64,000 nt of DNA from Sipunculus nudus (taxonomy: Eukaryota; Annelida; Sipuncula; Golfingiida; Sipunculidae). The notes below the pieces were generated by a model. That model was not told the origin of the DNA. It worked only from the letters and a program-made list of their open reading frames with translations, and ran no database searches. The stretch is taken from NCBI GenBank assembly GCA_026874595.1, contig CM049316.1, forward strand, positions 34,603,339 through 34,667,338, given 5' to 3'. Made by a program: the position numbers and the translations under genes. The number at the start of each line of letters is the position of its first letter. Position 1 is the stretch's first letter. Below are positions 38,555 to 51,113 of this stretch, one piece after another.

Positions 38555-39010
38555 CCATAAGTAGAGAACAGACATGAGTGGTCTGGTATAAAGAATTCGG
38601 ATTACCCCCATATCAGGTTATATCCCCGGTATCTGAGCTCGAGTTCAGATTACCCCTATGGGTTGCCTGAACCAACTTTCAGGTTACCCCTCACTAATTA
38701 AACTAAATAATTAATGCTTGTGCTTTTGCCTCATGGCATATAAATCCAATTAAACACGTAAAAGATATGATATGCAAAACTTGAATTAAAATATGAATAA
38801 TATATCTCCCGCAAAATGCATATTATTAATTATAAATCTACATAAACTCACATACTACACCAAAACGCTTGACACAGTACTTGCAAACGTCAGTTTAAAA
38901 AAAATCAACCTAATTGGCGATATCTAAAAAGAAATTCTAAGAAAGTAAATAAATTTGAGGTAAACGTTTTAAGTATAACCTAAAATCGTTGGGGTAATCT
39001 GAAATTGATT
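38555..39010. repeat. GGTTACCCC-motif cluster
   Basis: Short recurring motifs GGATTACCCCC, CAGATTACCCCTA and CAGGTTACCCCTC at 38599-38690 are mirrored by GGGGTAATCTGA at about 38992. The arrangement suggests weak inverted ends of an old element, but the interior is anonymous. Confidence 0.3.
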
Positions 39011-39700
39011 TAAAGTTGTCGGGGCGGTGTGGGGTGGAGGTTAACTTGAAGGGGGGATGTTCTAAAATCGCGACACCAGGATGTAAAAATGATGACTGCC
39101 GCCGGTCTTCTGGACAAGTGGGCTCACCTGCGGCTCAAGCCGCTCTCCCTCAGAGAGTTAACAGCGGTGTTGGAAGTTTAATCCCAGAGTCCCTGCCCGT
39201 CAATTAGCCTCAATTAACCCAGAACGAAAGCCTGTAGTGCTTTTGTCTCCTGAAAAGAGTAGGAAACACTACCCTAACCCGGAATATAACGCACAGGCGT
39301 GAATAGAAACCCGGAGAGATTGTTCCCCTTGAGAGGTTGCAAAGAACGGGTCAGATAACACAACGAAAATGCCGTGAGATTATACGATATTACATTGTAA
39401 ATAAACAAGGACAGTTGAGGGAGAGGTTTTAAATATAGACAGTATTTTTCTTCGTCTCCATTATTCCCTTTGCGTATCTTTTTTTGCGATATTTTTTCCG
39501 TAGTGTTACCGTGCCAAAAAGAAATTGTTGTTGCACCAATACCGTAAATTTGCTGTAAAAAAGGATATTTAACTAAAAAAAAATATATGTATAACATGAT
39601 AAGAAAATACAAACTGGAAGAGTAAATTGCACTTTCCATGGAAGAAGCAAAGAGAGTCTTGACCCCAATTCTGGAAAAAGAATGTTTAAATCATAAGCGT

Positions 39701-39913
39701 CAGGGGCGGATCCATTGTTTAGGAAAAAGGGGGGCCCAACCCAGGAGGACTAATGAAAATCCTAAAAAAAGGTCATCACGTCTGGAAAAGGGGGTGTCCA
39801 GGCCGCAAAATTACGTCTAAAACCCCTTAAAAAAAGGTTGCTTTGGGTGAAAAAAAGTGGGGGGGGGGGGGGTCCGGACCCCCCCCCCCCCCCCACACCC
39901 GGATCCGCTTCTG
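39701..39913. mobile_element. GGATCC-type MITE, copy 3, with possible 5-bp duplication
   Basis: Ends CAGGGGCGGATCC and GGATCCGCTTCTG, interior GGGCCCAACCCAGGAGGACT and AAAACCCCTTAAAAAAAGG, flanked by AGCGT on both sides (39696-39700, 39914-39918). Contains a 34-bp perfect palindrome, G14-TCCGGA-C14, at 39859-39892, followed by two more C. No coding capacity. Confidence 0.65.
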
Positions 39914-39918
39914 AGCGT

Positions 39919-41319
39919 AACCATGAATTTTCCAATTAATGCTAGGAGTAAGGTCAAATGTTATCATCATGAATAAGAGTAATATCGTGTTCAAAGCATT
40001 TATTCATGTTCTTGGGAAAAGCAAGGCAAAACTTGGAGATAACAAAACTTTTTTTTTAAGGATGTCATTAATGGAAACAAGCAAAATAAATACATCTTTT
40101 TCTACTTAACTGAGACATAAAAATAAGTAAACAAGACACAGAGAGAGTATGAAGCATTATGACAGAACATGCGTCAGAGAGAGAGACGCGATAAGTGTGA
40201 AAGAAAGACAGCTAGGAAAAGCCTCGGAGAAACAGACAGAATAAGCGTGAGAAAAAGATAAGAAACCATGACAGGGAGAAACGGGTTTGGAAAAAGAAAA
40301 AGAAACGGGACAATTAACTTAGACATAGACCATTTAAAAAAGGTTTTCTTTTTCATGTGAATCTGAGGTCCAACTATTACACAGAAGTATTTTACTCAAA
40401 GATTCGTGAGCCATTAACGACCCTCTCTTTATCACCTATGACAATCTGAGAAACCGATTTGTATTCAAGACGTGTCTATAGAGGTCAATCGAAAGGCTAG
40501 GAAAGCACATATAGGATCATTTAGCAACCATCAATTCTGACCTCGGGGCGGATGAACACATACTTTACCTGATGTCGTTCATACATCTGAATCATGTTGT
40601 CATGGCAACGTATTATACTGCACGTCAACAGATAACAAACTGCTGATGTACACCCTTGTAAGTCAATTAAACAGATCTTTATAGTTCTTTAAGGGTTCTT
40701 GATTAAAGGTTACGCCGGAAAGCTTTTAGTCGAACAACATAGGGAAATTAGAAATGTACAAAACTAATTTCGAATAAATATCATTGTATGAATAAAACGA
40801 ATAAAAGTGTAAATATATTAATTCGGACCTGTAAACCCACACGTACTCTAAAACAATAACAAATATTTCGCTTTTCGGGTGTCTGTTCTTTTTAAAATAT
40901 TATTCAGCTATATGTCGATTGTATAATTAGGCCTATACACCCGTTTTTACTGTTTGTATCGTGGTACGGGCAACGTCCGTCCGTAGGTTATTTTAACTCT
41001 TAGTATCGCCTCGATAACTCACCAGGAATTTTACTCACTATAGATATATATCAATAGATTATCTCGCCTGATTTCAATCATCGGCGAACTCCACGCATAT
41101 TTCATGAAATTGGAAGTTACCACGCTTCACTGCTGTCGTTGTGATATCAAGCATGGAAATACATTGTCTTTGATTGCCACCGGCGTCCTTTGGATGAACG
41201 GAGAAGAGATAAAGGTTATGAAATTCGTGTTTTATCGCTAGTAAAAGAAATATTATATTAATCAAATTGCTAATAACTGTATGGATGTACTTCAAATCAA
41301 TAAATAAGTCAGTGGATTT
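39919..41319. other. Intergenic, nothing recognised
   Basis: No family-like frame. There is purine-rich DNA near 40140-40310 (AGAGAGAC/GAGAAA). Confidence 0.4.
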
Positions 41320-41830
41320 TTGTTAACAAATAACTATAATTTATCCTTAAAACAACCCTAACATTACAATACACTAAATCAATACAATTACACAGTATAA
41401 CAGCGGTAAAACAACAAATCAATACAATCCCACTGTAAAATAAACAAAGAGCACATGCTTGAATACCACCACTGTCACAACGATAAGTCCTTTTAAATGT
41501 ATATGCCGGATGAAAAGTCCACATCAATCCTCTCGGAGAATAAAAGTCCAATGTAAAGCACCGTAACAATCCAGAAAGTAAACCTGAGGCAGGCAGCAGC
41601 AAACCGTACAGAGTTAGTAATAGTAGAATTCCCGAAATTTCTGGATAATCGGACAGGTCCCACAAACTGACCTAAACACGTCTGTGCCCGCCGGAATATT
41701 CTTCACCTCTCTCCCGGCTCTAAAACACAGCCCCCAATTTATAACCCTTGCCCCAAACCGAAAATTTTCCACACAGTAAACACGCGGTACAGGAATCATC
41801 TAGAAGAACATCGCTGTGTTTCTACATACC
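41320..41830. repeat. Possible solo LTR or LTR fragment
   Basis: The segment begins TGTTAACAAATAAC and has a run of ACAATACA/AACAGCGGTAAAAC motifs followed by GAATAAAAGTCCAATG and AACAATCCAGAAAGTAAACC. This style is reminiscent of LTRs in bivalve genomes. No partner LTR, polypurine tract or pol frame is nearby, and the right edge is undefined. Two overlapping minus frames (118 and 61 codons) show no known domain. Confidence 0.25.
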
Positions 41831-43980
41831 AGGGTCCACAAGTGAGTCCGACCCGGCTCGGCCACTCGAGAAAGCCCCAAGCTAGCATGACAACGAGAGT
41901 TCAACCAGTACGGATTAAACTGAGAGTACAACGACAACACGAGTTACGTCCGTGTCACACAATTAAAAAGAGCACCTGTAACAAAGTGAATACCCACACG
42001 GTTTTGGGAGCATCCCATAATAAGAACCCAGTGCATGGCTGAGGCTTTTTTTAAATGATAGGTCCATGGCCTGTTAGTGACACTGTGTATTGAATGAGGA
42101 AGAAGGTATTCAGACGATAACAATGAAATGTTATTATTAAGTGTTCTGGATTTCAGGTTTTATATGCAAGGGGTTAGGAATAATCCAGAAGTCATAACCT
42201 GTCGTAAAGACAGAGCGAATCTCAGAGGTTCAACGAGATAACATCATGCCATTGAGGCACCGGCATTTCTTAGAGTAAAGATTTCTTGATAAGCATAACA
42301 CATTTCTTGTAACTCCTATGACATTCATTGTTGACAGAAAGTGATGACGCCTTCTGCCTATGTGAAACAAAAGGTTTCTCAGAATACTTCGGCAAACAAA
42401 AAAATGTACAAGTGTATGGCCAGTTTACACGAGCTAACTGCGAACATAAGGAGTTGCCAAAATGTTCAGAGTATTTTCAACACGTTTTAATACTCTGGAG
42501 ATGATCTTGGACATGATCGTTTGTCCCGTCCTTACTTCCGTTACCATAGTCGTTTCATCAGTCTTTTTCAGACCTATGCATCTTAGGGATACCGCGGATA
42601 ATGGATCGAGAGTGTCATCTATTAAACAAAACTAGACGTCTGTAAACATCGTCAAGATGCCAGAGAAGCCTACTCGTCACCATTTTAGGACACGTTAAAA
42701 TATATAAATGTCAAGTGAAAATTTGTCACTCCTGGGAATTAAGAAGGCAACCTCTCTCCATAATGAAATTAATGAACCCATAAATGGCTTTTCGATCGCA
42801 AGTGTTTTAATTAGAAGCCTAATCTACACGGAGGAATGGTTATATATAATCCTGCCTCACTAGAATTTTTATTATATGGTATCAAGGAGGTCACGCCCCG
42901 TACATTTAAATTGAAAATAAAAAGGTTGATATTCTAAATAATAACATACCCTATGTCATCTTAATATCAAATATTGGCATAATAAAAATACCAGACAGTT
43001 CATATCATCTGCCTATAGGGGACAAGAATTTCCCCTCGGTCTCGTTTGTCCTCGTTAAAATTTGTAAAGTTTTAGCGTGCACATTAAGTAATGGGATTAA
43101 AAGCTAAGATCGCCAAAAATAAAAACCTCGCGAAACAATGAAAAATTGAAAATCAGGAAAAATTAGCCTCGCGAACATGAAGTCAGCCGTAGTATATCTA
43201 TACAGATAGATGGGGAAACTTGACAAACCTTAACACAGGCAACGAGCGCAGATTAAAATTGGAAATGTTTGGCTGTTGGATGGGTTGGTCATATTAGCCA
43301 TTTATGACAGCAGCCATAAGCTCTGTTCAAAGGATAGATTATAAATTTTACAACAATAAAGCAAGGTTTCATTCCATAGCTCTAAAGTTCTAAAGGCTGC
43401 CACCGAATTGTCAGGCTCATAGGCGATATGTCCCTAAATACCTAATTGAACAAACACTGAAGCACTGTATGGAAATATGCGGGGGACTGCCGTTTCAGAA
43501 AAACTGCCTTTATAACTTTTTTTTTACAAGCCTCTGAAGTACCAGTATGCGTGTTAGGCGCCAATATCACATTCCCTACTTACCGCGTAAGATTTATTAT
43601 TATGGTGCCCCGAGAATCTTTCAGTTTAATTAATATTACAACTGAATAATTAATGAGATATATGAGGCATTTTTGCAGATTTCTTTTGGCGCTCTTTTTT
43701 TCTTGTACCTATCGGTATCTAGATTTATGAAAGCGGGTTTGACTTTCTGACCGCCATGAAGCAGGAGTTCCCGTAATCGTACTCCCATCGATCACAATGG
43801 CGACGTAAATCTGGTCAATAGGGCACTGGATTGACACGGGGCACGTGACTTTGACTTAGCTAGTGACATCTGTACACGTTTTAAAGGGATTAATCATTTC
43901 CAAAAGGATTAGTAAAGGCATCGGATGGATTGGATGATAAATTAGCTGTATTAATGGTTTAAGTCAGACTCTCTCCTTTT

Positions 43981-43983
<3 letters not shown>
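41831..43983. other. Intergenic, nothing recognised
   Basis: No gene seen. A TCGCGAA-rich patch at about 43120-43185 (CCTCGCGAAACAATG, CCTCGCGAACATG) resembles short dispersed repeats frequent in bivalves. Confidence 0.4.
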
Positions 43984-44032
<49 letters not shown>

Positions 44033-44036
44033 GCAG
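43984..44036. repeat. (CT)n microsatellite
   Basis: About 25 CT units with one G interruption. Confidence 0.95.
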
Positions 44037-45055
44037 TAATAACATTATATTAAATAAAAACGTATAGAAGTTGCATGTAGCAAACATATAAGCTGAGTAA
44101 CATTTGTTTAAAGAATCACGATAAGAGTGACAGGAGACAATAGTGATGAATAGGCTTACAATAAGCCAGGTGTCTCGCCGCTATAATTCTCGTTCTAAAT
44201 ATCCCACCTCTTCGCAAAAACAAAAACAAAAAACAAGTATATAATTCTTAATAAAAAAAAATACACCTGTTATACCGAAGTTAACGGTGTTCGCTTCAAA
44301 AAGAAGAAGTCAATAATATCGTAGTCAGGAAACTAGGAATTGGAAAAGAATCTTTTCAAGTTCAAGTATTGAGTACCCCCCCCCCCCCCCTCCATATACA
44401 CACACATTCACAAACACGCACACTTGGTACCTCACACAGTGGAAACCCCCAATTATCATTATCCAAGCTAAGAGCAAGAGCCGTTCGCTGAGGGGCCGCC
44501 TTTGTTCTTAAACTTACTTATGATGCACCTATGTACATTTTCTATGTAGAACACAAGAGAGTTTGAAAAAATATCATGGTATACATGAAGTCTCAGAGTA
44601 CTGTTCTAGTTTATAAAAAGGACTTGGTAGTGCACTGAGAGATGGACTTGTTTGCCAAGTTGACCGTCTATTAGCTAATTAGGCTTGCTGCCTAGTCTTA
44701 TCTGGAAAGGAAAATATGTGTACATTTTACCCTTTTACCTCTTGAAAATCTGTCTCTTCATTGCTCTCTCTCTCCCTCTCTCTTTAATATAAACAAATAT
44801 ATGGCTGATTAATTCAAATATTAACTTACACAATAAACAAATGCTCCGCGGGAGTGTTGCTCTTAAAGAAACATATTCATATATAGACCAGGTTATTATA
44901 TACATGTAATACAGTGTATTTCCTCAACTATTATGGTATCTTCTAATATCTCGTTCTAAAACCGTTTGGTTACCCATGCACAGGAGTGGAAGTAAGCTTG
45001 TATCTGACGCGATCTGTGGCGCTAAACATTGACATGGCTCGCACGAAGCTTAGTG
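44037..45055. other. Intergenic, nothing recognised
   Basis: Contains a poly-C run near 44380 followed by a CA-rich stretch, and a short CT-rich patch near 44763; no gene. Confidence 0.4.
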
Positions 45056-45058
45056 TAA

Positions 45059-46902
45059 AGCCCCGTTCCCACTTTCAGGAATTTGACGCCGAATCGCCAC
45101 GATGTTGAATTCGTGGCGATTCGTGGCCAATCGGCCTGTCGAGTGATAAAAATTCCATCACGACCACGATATTGTACGAAAGGAGTACGATGCCAGTACG
45201 ATTGGCTACGACAGTGATCCGAAGCCAGCACGATATGACACGACACTTTTAAGAATATTCACGGCTCAGTGACGACGTCTAAGATACTGGTACGATATTT
45301 CCACGAATGATCTGCGACTTGTGGACGATACTCCTACGATCATTCAATTTTGCTACGGATTGTTAGATAGCTATATATGAGATATATGGCTATCGTAATG
45401 TCACACAGAAGACGATATTAGGAAAAGGACATCATTACAACACTTTACTCAACTTCTCCAGATATTTTAATTTGACAAAAGTTATCCAGTTTAAAACACT
45501 GATAATATATGTCTCATTTGATTTGAGTAATTAGACAATTACGACTTATTTATGTGGTGGAAAATACGATGTTAACTTCTTTAAGTCCAAGTAGACGACC
45601 GTCTTAATCGGATGTAAAATATCTGTATTCTCAAAATATTGGTTAAAATATCTTATTGACTCAGCTCTCAATGTGATATAAGATTCTGTAAATATCAATT
45701 TGTGTTAGGCTCAGTTTATTCTCCCATAGTAAAATAGGAAATTCATAATTTATTATATTGACCATATGTTTAAGTATGACGAAACTGTATAATATATTCA
45801 GCTTCTTTAAACTGTTTTGGTTCAAATTTATTTTGTCAACCAATATTAACGATACAAAAAATTTCTTTAAGGCCAAAATAGAAAAAAAGGTATGGTTCTC
45901 AGGCAGTTTTTTCAGAAATCAATGCGGGCGGGCGCTTTTTTTATTTTAAATTTTTTGGTATGTTTCGATAAAAATGTCAAATGATAAGGGAAAAGCATGA
46001 AAATAACAGTTTTATTTTGCCAAATAAGTAAAAGCACACAAAACAAAGGAAATTGTATGGTTTTATCTTCTGGAAAGAAATGTTGGGGCGGCAGCAGCTC
46101 AAAATTAGAAAGTTTTTATTGAAAATCAAAATAAAAATTTTTGATGCGGGGGTTTAAAATTGATGCGGGCGGTGCCTGAGAACCATACCTTTAATTTTTT
46201 TTGGCCTAAAACAAATTTACGAATCTACATGGTTTACTCACTGCAAAAACTTCCTTGTTTGTTTACAAAGAAGATACAAATTACAAAGGAAACGTAATTT
46301 GATTCAGCTTCTTCAAATTATTTTAGTTCAAATTTATTGCGAACCAATAACCACAATACGAATCTTCTTTAAAACAAATTTACAAATCTACACAGTGTTC
46401 TTACTTCTAAACCTTATTCCTCATTGGTTTGTAAGAAGTTAAAAATCACTAAGAAAATAAAATTTTCCGTTACATTATGATGTCAGTTCTTGATGATTCG
46501 TCACCAAATTCGTGGAAGTAGGAAGGGGCTTTATGAACGTGACTCTCTCTTGAGAGGTTCTTGTGGTAGTCGTATTGTAGACGTGTTGAAGTCGTGTCGA
46601 TGTCGTTGTCCTTCGTGAGCATTCGTGACATTGTTTTACATCACGAATTTACAAGAATTATGAAGACTCTCATACGACTTACCAAGAAACTGTTACGACT
46701 TAGCTACGACTTGTGACGACAAAGCTTAATTTTTGAACATTTCAAAAATAGCGCCACGAATTCTGAGTGCTCAAGACCTCGCTACGAACATTACCGAATG
46801 TTCAAGACATCATCTACGACACTCCCACGACGTCCCTACGAATTTTAATGATGTAAGTTCCTGGCGATTCGGCGTCAAATTCGTGAAAGTGGGAACGGGG
46901 CT
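45059..46902. mobile_element. Harbinger-like element (1844 bp) with nested MITE
   Basis: The left end AGCCCCGTTCCCACTTTCA continues into GGAATTTGACGCCGAATCGCCA; the right end is its inverted complement with one mismatch over about 40 bases (46862-46902). TAA flanks both sides (45056-45058, 46903-46905), a TWA duplication typical of PIF/Harbinger. Subterminal zones (45100-45360, 46560-46860) are dense in TACGAC/ACGACTTG motifs. A second, internal right-end-like sequence, AAATTCGTGGAAGTAGGAAG then GGGCTTTA, sits at 46503-46533. The interior holds the TAA-flanked MITE 45871-46206. No DDE or Myb/SANT-like frame is visible, so it is non-autonomous. Confidence 0.75.
45871..46206. mobile_element. 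Harbinger-like MITE, copy 2 (336 bp), nested
   Basis: Same family as 37177-37484: ends GGCCAAAATAG..GGTATGGTTCTCAGGCA and TGCCTGAGAACCATACC..TTGGCC, subterminal GCGGGCGG, and TAA directly on both sides (45868-45870, 46207-46209). It lies wholly inside the larger element 45059-46902, so it inserted later. Confidence 0.75.
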
Positions 46903-46905
46903 TAA

Positions 46906-48273
46906 CGTATAACTTCAATATTAAGATTTTTAAGCTTTCAACTGGTATTTCTTCCTTGTTCTCCCTTTCGAGTTTTTTCTTCTTGTTTGGAAGCTGCTAA
47001 GCTGGTCACGCAGTTTTGGTGTATGGGGTCTCACGCATAACCAAAACAAAATTCAAAACAGAAGGATTGGAGATAATCGATGTGCAGGTGTGTTTTGCTG
47101 GGAAAACGTTATATTCAGCTAAAACTAATTTATAGCGTGAGACAATAGATATTTCTAAGAAAACAATATACCTATCCAAAGGCATTCATAAAGTTAGAAT
47201 TGAAAATTAAATTATCTTTTGTGTTATCCATGTGGACCATTTAAAGAACCGTATCTATTCGGTGTATGTTTGTTTTTTTTCATGTATTTTTGTAAATAGG
47301 TTATATATTTTATATCTTTAAAAAACATATTTGAAAAAAAAAATCGCTCACTCAATCCATATTTTTTCCTCCTCAGAATTATAAAACAATCCTCTATTTG
47401 TAGTTAAGAAGAGCGTATCATGACCTTCGCGATCTATCTTCCGCAGAATAACCAATACCAGCGCGACATAATTCTTGGTTAGTTAATCGCATTAGCATTT
47501 GAAAACTGCCTAATATATTTATTGTGCTTTCTTATATTATTTGTAATTGAGTACTTACTACAGTATAACTGGGAGATTTATCTCTCGTCCCAAGATATGT
47601 TAGTGTATTGAAGAAATACATGTATGTACATGTTATTTATTATATGTGTGTATTTTCAACATTGAATAAACATAAACCCGAAAGGCACACAGTAATGCCC
47701 ACCCTGTAGCTCTGATATTTTGAGCAAATATAAAATGGGACTGTGGTTTTCATTGATTGTCCTTTGTATAATGGGTTGTTATGGCTAAGATGGCAGACTT
47801 ATTCATTTCATATACCTGGACATCTTCCAATACATAAGTTGCATTGGGATATTTAGAAATATAGGAGATAATTCTATGTATGGGCTTTCCTTTTTCAGGT
47901 TAACGCTTTGTCATTCATGTAACTTGATAATGACTCGATTTAAAATTCTTAATGTTAATTTGTGTATTCTCCGTTCAGATTGCCTATTCCTTTGTCATCC
48001 CGAAGGGTATTCTGGAGTATGCAAGGAAAGCCAAAGTTAACCCAACGGGAAGTCCATAAATGGAATGTTTAGGGTATTAAACAGTTTATTACATTCAACA
48101 AGAAAGGCGTCCTCGCGAAAAAAAACTCCATAAAACAGTAATAGGAAACATTGCCGGTAGAGCCTTTTAAGATTCTTCAGATTTGCACAACTAGGGAATA
48201 GACAAACCTCACTAAAAACGAGTTGTTTTGATTCGAGAGCTCTCAGCAGTTTACGTGACTCTTATTGGTTTAG
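46906..48273. other. Intergenic, nothing recognised
   Basis: AT-rich with short frames only. Confidence 0.4.
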
Positions 48274-48500
48274 GGGCGGATAAAGGATTTCATAAAAGGG
48301 GGTAGGGAGTTTTATCTTACCAAATTTAAACAAGTGTACCGTGAGTGTTTGTAGATTACAATAGAAATATAGCGAACAAATCGACACCAGACGCGAAAAT
48401 CCGCCGCTTCTTCTCGTTAAAAAGCTTATAATATTTGTTATTTTAGAAAAAATAAGGAGGGGGGGGGGCTGTCTGCGCCCCATCTAAAGCCGCCCTTGGG
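48274..48500. mobile_element. GGGGCGGA-type MITE relic
   Basis: Begins TTAGGGGCGGATAAAGGATT and ends near CTGTCTGCGCCCCATC-type sequence after a G run, with AAAAGGGGGTAGGGAG inside. It resembles the GGATCC MITE family but the BamHI-like core is lost at both ends. Confidence 0.35.
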
Positions 48501-50280
48501 TTACCCCTAAACCGGAATGCAGGGAAGCTGATAGAATCTCCAAACCTTTCAACCTGAAAATTGCGCTGCGCCCGCTGGGAGTACGGATGAAGGGATATAT
48601 ATATATGATCCCGACGCCCTGCCGAGGTCGGGGCGATGGCTTCGTTTGAGAAAAGTTCCGTAACCCGTTTAGGTCCAGAGTCTAGACGGGGATGTTTTTG
48701 ACTTATTATCAACATATGATTAGCTGAAGCATTCCGCAGGCAGACAGACAGTACTACATCAGAGTAGAAAGCCACAGCTGCGGTGACGATTTCCGCAGAT
48801 CTTTTAGCAAGGACCGGCTCAATTTAAAACAAATTATTTCCCCGCCAATGAGTCCTTTGTTTTTCACAAGCCTTTGTCTGTTTGTTAGGAACTCGACACG
48901 GACGGTATTGTTTTTATACGGACATCCTATACAGTGGCGGAATTCGCTATTGGAGGGGGGTGAGGGGGGGGGGGGCAAAGTACATAGAAAAGCTCGCTCA
49001 GCTCATTAAATATAACAAGGCCAAGTACCATTATCTCCATTTTACCTTGTTACGAAACATCTGAGATAAACAGAATAAACGATTGACAAAATAGGACAGA
49101 AAAAATTCAAATAAATTTTGTGAAACCTATCACATCAACAACAAGCATTTAAATTAAATATGTGGCATGTTATGATTTGGGGATCCTACAGTGAGTATCC
49201 CTCATTAAACGCACAAATCGATATTCATATAAGCAATGATAATAGATAAGATGAATTTCTTAATCATATTAATTATGAAAGCTTAAAGCTACTCCAAGGA
49301 CAGAAATGTTTTACATTTGAAACAATTTTTTCACAATTATGTTCATGTCAACACAATTGAAGATTACATACCGTGCAACGATGACCCAGCAACGATGAAA
49401 TTATTTTGCATATAAAATTTTCAGTGCAAGTATTCTGCAAGTATTCAAACTTTGTTTTTTTTTTCATACAATCATTCCTTTCAGGACATGTATTTATCCA
49501 ATTATGTACATGTATTCAGTATATCAGTAAAAATGATTTCATTTGGAGATATTGAAATAACTCCTAAGGCCCAATTTAATCGTTGCCATATATGACAAGA
49601 ATAAAGGTTGAAAGCTTTTTATTCACAGCAGGATGAAATCATAGTTGTAGTGGATAATGTTTACACCAAAAATATATGATTTTAACATCGTTTTGTCCAA
49701 ATATGTGTAACTTTCCAATTTACATTAAAAGAGCCTGATTAAAGGGACATTCGTCATTGTAAACTTTGTTGCATTTGCAAGTGAATTGACTATCACGTGT
49801 TCATGCCCTTTTTGTGCTATTTTATCTCGGCATAGGGAGATTCACTTAAAGAAACATGTTATACATGCAATAAAAGTTAATGGTTCGGGTTCGTCGGGGG
49901 GGGGGGGAGCTGGGGTGGGGGGGCTTCCATTCTGGACAGAAATAGAGGTGTGCTGCCCAGGGTACAATGACTATTTGGAAAAAGAAAATTAAATTTTGGA
50001 AACTGAGAGAGAAACTTATCACTAACTTAATCACAAATACAGGAAAAATGATACAAACTTCCAATAATATTATGCATTGAAAAGAGGTGAATCGCGTCTG
50101 ACAGTCCATTTCCCAGGAGATAACTCATCGTTTCCTGTCACTGGGGCTGCGGGGGTTCCTTGAAAACAGTGACTGGCAGGGGGGTCTGAGGAAAAGGGTT
50201 AGAAATTGAAATCATGTTGATGCAAAAATTTATATATGGTAACATTAATTGTGTATTATAAAAAAAAGCTATATAAAGGT
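48501..50280. other. Intergenic, nothing recognised
   Basis: Contains a GATCCCGACGCCCTGCC / GAGGTCGGGGCGATGG imperfect hairpin near 48607, and G runs near 48955 and 49896. The 110-codon minus frame ending at 48443 ends in low-complexity PPPP and has no recognisable family. Confidence 0.4.
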
Positions 50281-51113
50281 TACAGCCCGCTGCGGTCACT
50301 GTATACCGTAGATCACCGTTCGGTTTTTGAAACCACATGAATACTTTTGCGGCCGACGTGCTGGAAGGGCAAGGTGTCTTCCTCATTTTCACGGCGGGCC
50401 ATCGCACGGTACAGTAAACTAACCCTGCGAACGCCGCAAGCTTACCTTGCGGAAGCCGCAAAGACCCCTTACGACAGCCGCAGGTACACAGTACGTCTCT
50501 CGGGTAGCCGAGTAGGCGTTAAAATCGCACGGGCATCCTACGACATCCATACGTTTACTGTACGGTGCCAGTACGGAGCCCGTAGGTGGCTGCCTGACGC
50601 ACGGCCGCCGCATCAACCTAAGCCGTGGTCCCAACCCGCCGAACTTGCAAGTGCATGCTGTCTACTTGCAAAAACGTGGGCAAAACTTGGGGATCAGTAC
50701 GTGATGAGTACCGTTCGGGCTGCGTTCGGGCTACGGATTCACCCCCGACAGCGGGCGGAAAAACTCCCGATCATCGCCCTTGCACGCACTTACAACATGC
50801 GAGAGAGTAAAGGCACCGTACGTAAGCAGCACGTGTAAGTACTGCCTCCGTACGACGACGTGGCAATCGCACGGAGATCCTACGTTACAGGCACGATGTT
50901 AGAACGTACAACTCACTTACCACGTGCGCATCGTACGATGCACGCAAACGCTCACGGGCCACGTACTTACACCTTGCGCAACCGTGCGTTGACGCACTCC
51001 CTCCCTACTCTTGCGACTCCCTCCCCACGTTTTCAGAAAAAAAAAAACGTGGCGGCCGTGGCAATACGCTCTTTACACAGCGCTTTACCCATAGGCCAAC
51101 TACCTATATCGTA
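50281..51113. repeat. CpG-rich repetitive block
   Basis: Sharply GC- and CpG-rich relative to the flanks, full of GCCGCA, CGTACG, TACGACG and CTTGCG motifs (for example GCTTACCTTGCGGAAGCCGC), and closing with a hairpin CCACGTTTTC..AAAACGTGG at about 51021-51049. A 163-codon plus-strand frame (50347-50838) is open because stop codons are scarce in such composition; it has no recognisable domain and competes with a 107-codon antisense frame. The motif style resembles the interior of TIR elements ending TTGTGACCGGGGCT, two of whose ends lie at 54.2-54.4 kb; a link is inferred, not shown. Confidence 0.5.

Noticed and set aside
48443-48775. 110-codon minus frame
   Set aside because: Ends in low-complexity PPPP from a G run and partly covers a MITE relic; no family match.
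50347-50838. 163-codon frame as a gene
   Set aside because: CpG-rich composition makes stop codons rare, a long antisense frame overlaps, and no domain is recognisable.
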